Below are positions 14,951 through 19,894 of a stretch of DNA of 19,894 bases, in pieces. Source of the DNA: an uncultured Bacteroidota bacterium (lineage in GTDB: Bacteria > Bacteroidota > Bacteroidia > Chitinophagales > Chitinophagaceae); assembly GCA_903944755.1 (NCBI GenBank), contig CAJATB010000110.1, forward strand, positions 1 to 19,894, written 5' to 3'. The position numbers and the translations under genes were made by a program. The notes beneath the pieces are model-generated. The model made no database searches and was not told where the DNA came from. It saw nothing but the letters and a program-made list of their open reading frames with translations. Positions within the stretch are counted from its first letter, which is position 1; each line of letters opens with the position of its first letter.

Positions 14951-14989
14951 ATGAGGAGTGAATTGTTGACAATAAATTCAAAAACCTAA
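14951..14989 (+). CDS. Possible 12-codon leader ORF before the GNAT gene
   Basis: ATG at 14951 opens a reading frame for MRSELLTINSKT ending at TAA 14987-14989, nine bases before the GNAT ATG and in the same frame. Its ATG is three bases after a perfect -7 box, so it would be the first codon of the transcript. It could be a leader peptide that passes ribosomes to the GNAT gene, which has no Shine-Dalgarno, or it could be chance. Composition shows no attenuation-type codon run. Confidence 0.25.
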   Translation: MRSELLTINSKT

Positions 14990-14998
14990 TTAATCATT

Positions 14999-15493
14999 AT
15001 GGAAAAGCAGGTAAAAGCACTTGAAGTAGTTAATCCAGTAATAGTCCATTACGAAGAAAAATATCATGCTGCCTTTAAGGCGTTGAATGTTGAATGGATT
15101 TCTGCTTATTTCAAAATGGAACCAACAGATTTTAAATCATTAGATAATCCCAACGATTATATTTTATCAAAAGGTGGTTTAATTCTTGTTGCACTATATA
15201 TCGGAGAGCCTGTTGGTGTTTGCGCTTTAATTAAAATGAATGACCCTGACTATGATTATGAGTTAGCTAAAATGGCTGTCTCGCCAAAAGCGCAAGGAAA
15301 AAAAATTGGCTGGTTGCTTGGTCAACATATTATTGAAAGTGCTAAGTTGCTTGGCGCGAAAAACCTTTACCTTGAGAGTAATACTATATTATCGCCTGCA
15401 ATAAACTTATACCGCAAGCTCGGGTTCAAAGAAATAACTGGACGATCAACCCCTTATGAACGTTGTAATATACAAATGGAACTTATTTTATAA
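14999..15493 (+). CDS. GNAT-family N-acetyltransferase
   Basis: The 164-residue protein has the acetyl-CoA-binding motif A, LAKMAVSPKAQGKKIGWLLGQ, with the pyrophosphate-binding loop Q99-G-K-K-I-G104. Motif B follows: LYLESNTILSPAINLYRKLGF. These are the hallmarks of the GNAT fold and show that it transfers an acetyl group to an amine. The region before motif A, with DPDYDYEL, forms the substrate side. It resembles the free-standing counterpart of the acetyltransferase half found in MarR-GNAT fusions, but the acceptor cannot be deduced. The closest downstream gene is a TerC-type membrane protein, 29 bases away, so they may be cotranscribed; a weak TATATTTA box also precedes that gene. Confidence 0.88.
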   Translation: MEKQVKALEVVNPVIVHYEEKYHAAFKALNVEWISAYFKMEPTDFKSLDNPNDYILSKGGLILVALYIGEPVGVCALIKMNDPDYDYELAKMAVSPKAQGKKIGWLLGQHIIESAKLLGAKNLYLESNTILSPAINLYRKLGFKEITGRSTPYERCNIQMELIL

Positions 15494-15522
15494 ATAGCTA
15501 TATTTACTTCAAATAAATCTTT

Positions 15523-16212
15523 ATGATGGACGCCTTAATCCCATTACTTTCTTTAATAATGCTAGAAGTAATATTAGGTATCGATAATGTTATTTTCATT
15601 TCGATTTTAGCGGATCGCTTACCAGAAAGTCAACGTAACAAGTTGCGTTATTGGGGTCTAGGATTAGCTATGATCATGAGGCTTCTTCTATTAACTGCGA
15701 TTTCTTGGATATTAAGACTCGATAAAACTTTATTCACTTTTTCGGATATCAACTTTTCTGGCAAAGGGCTAGTCTTAATTGGGGGTGGAATTTTTTTATT
15801 ATACAAAAGCACAGTTGAAATATATCATAAAACAGAAGAAGCGAATAGTGATATCCCAATTGTTCCTTCACAAAGCAGCTTTAACAGACTATTAATGGAA
15901 ATTATTGTTTTAGATCTTGTCTTTTCTGTTGATTCAATTATAACTGCCGTAGGCATGGTACAGGATTTATGGATTATGTATACTTCAGTCATAGTAGCTG
16001 TATTAATAATGATATTGGCATCTGGCCCAATTAGTCATTTTATAAAAAAACATCCTTCTTTCAAAATTCTAGCGCTTTGCTTTTTAATGATGATAGGACT
16101 TTCCTTAATTGCAGAAGGTTTTCACCTTCAAATTCCAAAAGGGTATATCTATTTCTCTATGGCATTCGCATTTTTAGTGGATATTATACAAATGAAAACA
16201 GTCAAGAAATAA
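15523..16212 (+). CDS. TerC-family integral membrane protein
   Basis: The 229-residue protein has about seven membrane helices and the two acidic motifs that define the TerC/Alx family: EVILGIDNVIFISI with Asp21-Asn22, and VLDLVFSVDSIITAVGM with Asp131 and Asp137-Ser138. These intramembrane acidic residues are thought to carry divalent cations, and several family members are linked to manganese export or tellurite resistance. A short hydrophilic loop (about 101-120) separates the two halves. Two tandem ATGs offer the start, and I cannot choose between them. There is no transport evidence beyond the family. It is downstream of a GNAT gene and ends 269 bases before PEP carboxykinase. Interestingly, PEP carboxykinase is a Mn2+-dependent enzyme, but that pairing may be chance. 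Confidence 0.92.
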   Translation: MMDALIPLLSLIMLEVILGIDNVIFISILADRLPESQRNKLRYWGLGLAMIMRLLLLTAISWILRLDKTLFTFSDINFSGKGLVLIGGGIFLLYKSTVEIYHKTEEANSDIPIVPSQSSFNRLLMEIIVLDLVFSVDSIITAVGMVQDLWIMYTSVIVAVLIMILASGPISHFIKKHPSFKILALCFLMMIGLSLIAEGFHLQIPKGYIYFSMAFAFLVDIIQMKTVKK

Positions 16213-16338
16213 CGCCAAGTTATTTAGTCACCAACTCCCTCTTAAATTTGCGGGCGTTTTTCAAAAAATCAATCAAATCTTTCATTTCGTGCAAAGAGGG
16301 GAACGATTAGTCATTTGATTGTTTAAATACTTACTAAT

Positions 16339-16394
16339 TAACGTTCGTTTTTAATTTAATAGTTCTAATTTTATAGGGCATTGTTGTTTTGCCC
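16339..16394 (+). promoter_or_regulatory. Upstream region of PEP carboxykinase: motif and hairpin
   Basis: The 269-base gap before pckG holds TAACGTTCGTTT (16339-16350), related to the TAAC-N4-GTT motif upstream of the dioxygenase and hydroxylase genes. It also holds a small hairpin, GGGCA (16376-16380) with TGCCC (16390-16394) around nine bases. I found no convincing promoter box. The rest of the gap shows no small gene or RNA I can support. Confidence 0.25.
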
Positions 16395-16481
16395 CCACAA
16401 TTACACAATTGTTACAGTATACCAATTTCATGTTCTTATAAAATCAGAGTTAAAATTGGTTGGCACTTAAAATTAATTATT

Positions 16482-18359
16482 ATGAAGAAACGAACTATTG
16501 ATCCTGCTATTGAAATAGACATTGAAGCATTACAAATCCATCATAATGGATTACTTGAATGGATTAAAGAAGTTGCTGCATTGTGTATGCCTAAAAATAT
16601 TTATTTATGCAATGGTACTAAGTCAGAGTATAACGAATTATGTAATAAGTTAGTTGAAAAAGGAACCTTCATAAAATTAGATGAAAAAAAATGGCCAAAT
16701 AGTTATGCCTGTTTTAGTGATAAAAGTGATGTTGCAAGGGTTGAGGACAAAACATATATATGTAGTCGTAAGAAAGAGGATGCAGGTCCAACAAATAATT
16801 GGATGGAGCCCAGTGAAATGAAAGGAATATTAGGTGATTTACTAGAAGGAAGTATGATGGGAAGGACAATGTATGTAATACCTTATAGCATGGGACCTGT
16901 AGGGTCGGGCATTTCAAAAATTGGCATTCAAATTTCAGACAGTGAATATGTGGTTGCTAATATGCATATAATGACGCGGGTAGGTACCATTGTTTTGGAG
17001 GCGCTAGGAATGAAAGGTGAATTTATAAAATGTATTCATAGTTCTGGTGCTCCTTTATTAGAAGGGGAAGAAGATTCAACATGGCCATGCAATCCCACCA
17101 CTAAATATATTGTCCATTATCCTGAAGAAAGAAGTATTGTTTCTTATGGTTCAGGTTATGGAGGTAACGCACTTCTTGGAAAGAAATGTTTTGCATTACG
17201 CATAGCTTCAGTAATGGGAAAAGAAGAAGGTTGGCTTGCAGAACATATGTTAATCTTAGGTGTCGAAAATCCGAAGGGAGAAAAAACTTATGTTGCAGCG
17301 GCCTTCCCAAGTGCTTGTGGCAAAACCAATTTTGCAATGCTTGTTCCCCCTAAGGAAATGAATGGTTGGAAGGTGTCAACCATTGGCGACGATATTGCTT
17401 GGATTAAGCCAGGTGACGATGGTTATTTATATGCGATTAACCCCGAGTTTGGTTATTTTGGTGTAGCACCGGGTACAAATGAAAAAACCAATCCTAATGC
17501 TATGAAAACAATGCATAGTAATAGCATTTTCACAAATGTAGGTGTTACTCCCGATGGTGATATTTGGTGGGAGGGTTTAACTAAAGAGCCTCCTGCTGAT
17601 ATTGTGAATTGGAAAGGCGTAAAGCACGATCCTAAAAGTGGCGAACTAGTTGCACATCCTAATTCGAGGTTTACCGCCCCTGCTTCACAGTGTCCTGTTA
17701 TTGATAGTGATTGGGAGAATCCTAAAGGGGTAAGAATTAGTGCACTTGTTTTTGGAGGCCGACGTGCAACTACAGTGCCCTTAGTTTATCAAGCATTTAA
17801 CTGGAATTTTGGTGTTTATTTAGCATCTACAATGGGTTCTGAAACAACTGCAGCTGCATTTGGAGAGCAAGGAAAAGTAAGAAGAGACCCATTTGCCATG
17901 TTGCCTTTTTGTGGATACCATATGGCGGATTACTTTAATCATTGGTTGCAAATGGGCCGTAATATGCCTAATGCGCCAAGAATATTTAGCGTGAATTGGT
18001 TTAGAAAAGATAAAGACGGCAATTTCTTATGGCCAGGATTCAAGGATAATATGAGAGTTTTAAAATGGATTGTAGAAAGAGCGAATGGTAATTCTTTGGC
18101 AGTAGAAAGTCCAATAGGATGGGTGCCACGCTACCGCGATATGGATTGGACTGGTTTAGATTTCAACCGACCTCAGTTTAGAGAAATAATGGAGGTAGAT
18201 AGGGAAGCATGGAAAGCAGAATTGCTAAGCCATGAAGAACTATTCGCAAGGATGTATGATAAGCTACCTAAAGAATTTATTTTCATGAGAGAGTTGATGC
18301 TGTCTTCGTTATGGCGTTCTCCCGAACATTGGGGTTTACAATCAGAGGTAGGTGCATAA
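16482..18359 (+). CDS. pckG: Phosphoenolpyruvate carboxykinase (GTP)
   Basis: It converts oxaloacetate and GTP to phosphoenolpyruvate, CO2 and GDP, the first committed step of gluconeogenesis. The reading frame is open from 16389, but I start at ATG 16482 (MKKRTIDPAIEID), giving 625 residues, a normal length for the GTP enzyme; the extra upstream residues look like non-coding sequence. Diagnostic motifs are: the substrate loop GRTMYVIPYSMGPVGSGISK, the P-loop FPSACGKTN with reactive Cys279 and Lys281-Thr282, DDIAWIKPGDDG, FGYFGVAPGTN, GGRRATTVPLV, and the nucleotide-binding YFNHWLQMG region. These distinguish it from the ATP-dependent family. Fumarate made by tyrosine catabolism would enter the TCA cycle and could leave through this enzyme. 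It is transcribed alone. Confidence 0.96.
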   Translation: MKKRTIDPAIEIDIEALQIHHNGLLEWIKEVAALCMPKNIYLCNGTKSEYNELCNKLVEKGTFIKLDEKKWPNSYACFSDKSDVARVEDKTYICSRKKEDAGPTNNWMEPSEMKGILGDLLEGSMMGRTMYVIPYSMGPVGSGISKIGIQISDSEYVVANMHIMTRVGTIVLEALGMKGEFIKCIHSSGAPLLEGEEDSTWPCNPTTKYIVHYPEERSIVSYGSGYGGNALLGKKCFALRIASVMGKEEGWLAEHMLILGVENPKGEKTYVAAAFPSACGKTNFAMLVPPKEMNGWKVSTIGDDIAWIKPGDDGYLYAINPEFGYFGVAPGTNEKTNPNAMKTMHSNSIFTNVGVTPDGDIWWEGLTKEPPADIVNWKGVKHDPKSGELVAHPNSRFTAPASQCPVIDSDWENPKGVRISALVFGGRRATTVPLVYQAFNWNFGVYLASTMGSETTAAAFGEQGKVRRDPFAMLPFCGYHMADYFNHWLQMGRNMPNAPRIFSVNWFRKDKDGNFLWPGFKDNMRVLKWIVERANGNSLAVESPIGWVPRYRDMDWTGLDFNRPQFREIMEVDREAWKAELLSHEELFARMYDKLPKEFIFMRELMLSSLWRSPEHWGLQSEVGA

Positions 18360-18460
18360 TATAAACTGCAACATAAGGCTCTGCATAGATTCAATACTAT
18401 TCAATGTATTTAGTAGCATAATGCCTACGCCTCAATTTCATAAAAAATCAGGCTGTTGAA

Positions 18461-18511
18461 ATCAATAGAGCACAAACGCTCTTGATGTATGCCCTTTCGC
18501 TATTTATATTG
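18461..18511 (+). promoter_or_regulatory. Promoter of the XRE gene with overlapping dyad
   Basis: TTG at 18482-18484, 20 bases, then TATATTG (18505-18511) resembles the Bacteroidota promoter, nine bases before ATG 18521. Overlapping its upstream end is a stem: ATCAA plus GAGC (18461-18465, 18468-18471) pairs with GCTC plus TTGAT (18478-18486), leaving a two-base bulge. This suits an autoregulatory operator. Confidence 0.4.
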
Positions 18512-18520
18512 CACTTGTAT

Positions 18521-18757
18521 ATGAGTACAAGTAAGGATATTTTCAAAATTTGTTTAGGCAATAATATAAGAAAGCACCGTTTCAAAATGGGGTTAACAGT
18601 GGAGCAATTGGCATTAAATGTTGGGCTTACTTATTCACAAGTAAGCAGAATTGAATTAGGCAAAATAAGTACAAGCGCCTATACAATTTATATTCTATCA
18701 CAAACATTAAATGTAAGTCCTGATAGTTTATTTGAAATAGTAGTTAAAAGTAAATAG
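18521..18757 (+). CDS. Small XRE-type helix-turn-helix regulator
   Basis: The frame is open from 18482, but the promoter-like boxes at 18482-18511 and the family's usual N-terminus favour ATG 18521, giving 78 residues (MSTSKDIFKICLGNNI...). Almost the whole protein is one Cro/C1-type domain: helix 1 NNIRKHRFKMGLT, helix 2 VEQLALNVGL, recognition helix TYSQVSRIELGK, then TIYILSQTLNVSPDSLFE. The pattern, with RIELG after the recognition helix, is classic XRE. There is no ligand domain. It may regulate itself; other targets cannot be inferred. No toxin or restriction gene lies next to it. The downstream neighbour is corA, 99 bases away with its own palindromic site. Confidence 0.85.
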   Translation: MSTSKDIFKICLGNNIRKHRFKMGLTVEQLALNVGLTYSQVSRIELGKISTSAYTIYILSQTLNVSPDSLFEIVVKSK

Positions 18758-18809
18758 CATTTAACAAGCTTGCAAATAAGCTACCAATATAAAAAATAGT
18801 GAATCAACA

Positions 18810-18826
18810 TAAGTCATTTTGACTTA
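18810..18826. promoter_or_regulatory. Near-perfect 17-base palindrome upstream of corA
   Basis: TAAGTCA-TTT-TGACTTA has perfect 7-base arms around three bases and contains a TTTG (18818-18821) that could be a -33 element. It ends 30 bases before the corA ATG. An operator is more likely than a terminator, because no T-run follows, though it could also serve as the end hairpin of the XRE gene. Confidence 0.45.
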
Positions 18827-18856
18827 AATTACAGTAGCAATTACAACTACAAAAAA

Positions 18857-19759
18857 ATGGCTTTAATTAATTGGACTATCCCTACTGCGAAATTTTCTTG
18901 GACAGATATCACTAATCCAACTGCTGAAGAATTGAAGCTCATTAGCGAGACGCATAATTTAAATGAATACAATTTAAAGGACTGTATGGAACCAGACCAC
19001 TTGCCAAAGCACGAGGACCTGGGTGATTTTCAATTTATGATTACAAGATTTTTAAATCAGGAGCCAGGCACTGCCGCGCATACCATTCAAGGATTGAGTA
19101 ATAAAATTGCAATATTTTATAATGACTCAGCATTAATTACTATTCACCGAGTGCCCTTTGAATTCATTGAAAAAATAAAAATAAAATATTACGATGCACA
19201 CATTTGTAATAATACAAATGAGATGGTCATAAAAATAGTTTGGAATGTATTACATTCTTTTGATGCGCCTGTACTTCAATTAGCAAACGAAGTGGATCAA
19301 ATTGAAAATAAAATATTTCTTAAAGTACTTAACCCTTCTATGCTAGAGGATTTGTATTTAATAAAACGCAGCATATCTGTTAGGTCTAAACTGTTAACAC
19401 TAACAGGTGAAGTAATACAATCTATTAAAGTAAAATCAAAGGATGCTATTATGCATCAGGATTTGAAAGAATTAAGGATTAAGCTAATGTTGTTAAACGA
19501 TCAAACACATGAAAATGTTACAAACCTCCTAAACATTTATTTATCCCTGTCTGCTCAAAAGACGAATGAAGTGATGAAGGTGTTAACTATTTTCTCAGTG
19601 TTTTTTATGCCACTTACTTTTATAGTAGGGGTATATGGAATGAACTTCGATTTCATGCCTGAATTAAGGTATAAATGGAGTTATCCTATTCTATTAGTCT
19701 CCATGTTAATTTTTTCGGCTATTATCTATTGGTGGTTTAAGCGTAGGAAGTGGCTTTAG
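18857..19759 (+). CDS. corA: CorA-family divalent cation transporter
   Basis: The 300-residue protein has the CorA layout. A soluble N-terminal alpha/beta domain (about 1-120) is followed by long coiled helices (about 125-235) containing the typical VDQIENKIF and SVRSKLLTLTGEV-type segments. Two C-terminal membrane helices follow: VLTIFSVFFMPLTFIVGVYG and the segment at about 273-293. Between them is the ion-selectivity loop YGMNF, with Gly261-Met262-Asn263. The end is basic (KRRKWL), which is also typical. CorA pentamers move Mg2+, and some relatives move Co2+, Ni2+ or Zn2+; the exact ion is not decided by sequence. It is transcribed alone as far as the window shows. The stop is followed by a run of eight G residues, unusual for this AT-rich sequence, then about 120 AT-rich bases in which I see nothing. 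Confidence 0.94.
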   Translation: MALINWTIPTAKFSWTDITNPTAEELKLISETHNLNEYNLKDCMEPDHLPKHEDLGDFQFMITRFLNQEPGTAAHTIQGLSNKIAIFYNDSALITIHRVPFEFIEKIKIKYYDAHICNNTNEMVIKIVWNVLHSFDAPVLQLANEVDQIENKIFLKVLNPSMLEDLYLIKRSISVRSKLLTLTGEVIQSIKVKSKDAIMHQDLKELRIKLMLLNDQTHENVTNLLNIYLSLSAQKTNEVMKVLTIFSVFFMPLTFIVGVYGMNFDFMPELRYKWSYPILLVSMLIFSAIIYWWFKRRKWL

Positions 19760-19894
19760 GAGGGGGGGGTAATCGTATTAATTTCGAGAGTAAACCTATT
19801 TCTCATCAGTAATTGAAACTTTATCATTGTTTTACATCAATAATTATATACATTTTAACATTTTAAAAGTAAAGCAGTTTATACATAAAATTGA

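Noticed and set aside
16376..16394. GGGCA/TGCCC hairpin as a riboswitch for PEP carboxykinase
   Set aside because: A single five-pair stem is far too little to support a riboswitch; no conserved aptamer is recognisable in the gap.
16389..16481. N-terminal extension of PEP carboxykinase
   Set aside because: The extra in-frame residues are unlike the family and cover a region with hairpin and AT-rich leader features. ATG 16482 gives the normal length.
18482..18520. Earlier start of the XRE regulator with a short hydrophobic leader
   Set aside because: The region holds promoter-like boxes, and the XRE domain does not need a hydrophobic N-terminus; ATG 18521 fits better.
19762..19769. Run of eight G residues just after corA as a phase-variable tract
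   Set aside because: It lies three bases after the stop codon, so slippage would not change any visible reading frame, and no promoter spacing around it is evident.

Overview
The window looks like a chromosomal segment from an AT-rich member of the Bacteroidota, probably Chitinophagaceae-like. The evidence for this is: promoter boxes of the Bacteroidota type (TAnnTTTG, some with an upstream TTTG or TTG), almost no Shine-Dalgarno sequences, an outer-membrane barrel with a signal peptide ending in Ala-Gln, and protein families common in that phylum. Genes are tightly packed. No gene-free stretch exceeds 300 bases; the longest are 881-1114 and 16213-16481. I saw no rRNA, tRNA, CRISPR array, insertion sequence or integrase.

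The left half (1-10115) is mainly an aromatic amino acid catabolic locus. A truncated outer-membrane barrel gene (minus strand) is divergent from a gene for an indoleamine 2,3-dioxygenase-like heme protein. A pterin-dependent phenylalanine hydroxylase follows. It converges, with a 20-base overlap, on a minus-strand pair encoding a flavin reductase-like split-barrel protein and fumarylacetoacetase. Divergent from that pair are homogentisate 1,2-dioxygenase and 4-hydroxyphenylpyruvate dioxygenase. These converge on the two subunits of a succinyl-CoA:3-ketoacid CoA transferase. Together the genes outline Phe -> Tyr -> (4-hydroxyphenylpyruvate) -> homogentisate -> (maleylacetoacetate -> fumarylacetoacetate) -> fumarate + acetoacetate -> acetoacetyl-CoA. 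The aromatic aminotransferase, maleylacetoacetate isomerase and pterin carbinolamine dehydratase are not in the window.

The middle (10221-14893) holds a short-chain dehydrogenase divergent from a MerR-type regulator, with an imperfect dyad between their promoters. Next comes a large B12-binding-type radical SAM protein with an unusual CX4CX2C cluster motif and a TTG start. It is followed by a two-gene unit: a 114-residue protein ending in a CPPRC motif, then, one base later, a seven-helix membrane protein. I do not recognise a described function for this pair, and it is the best candidate here for an undescribed system.

The right part (14999-19759) is housekeeping or accessory: a GNAT acetyltransferase (possibly with a 12-codon leader ORF), a TerC-family membrane protein, GTP-dependent PEP carboxykinase, a small XRE regulator and a CorA-type divalent cation transporter. 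PEP carboxykinase fits loosely with the catabolic locus, since fumarate from tyrosine enters the TCA cycle and PEP carboxykinase takes oxaloacetate to PEP.

A recurring regulatory theme is a perfect or near-perfect TAnnTTTG box only 3-17 bases before a start codon, implying leaderless or very short-leader transcripts.
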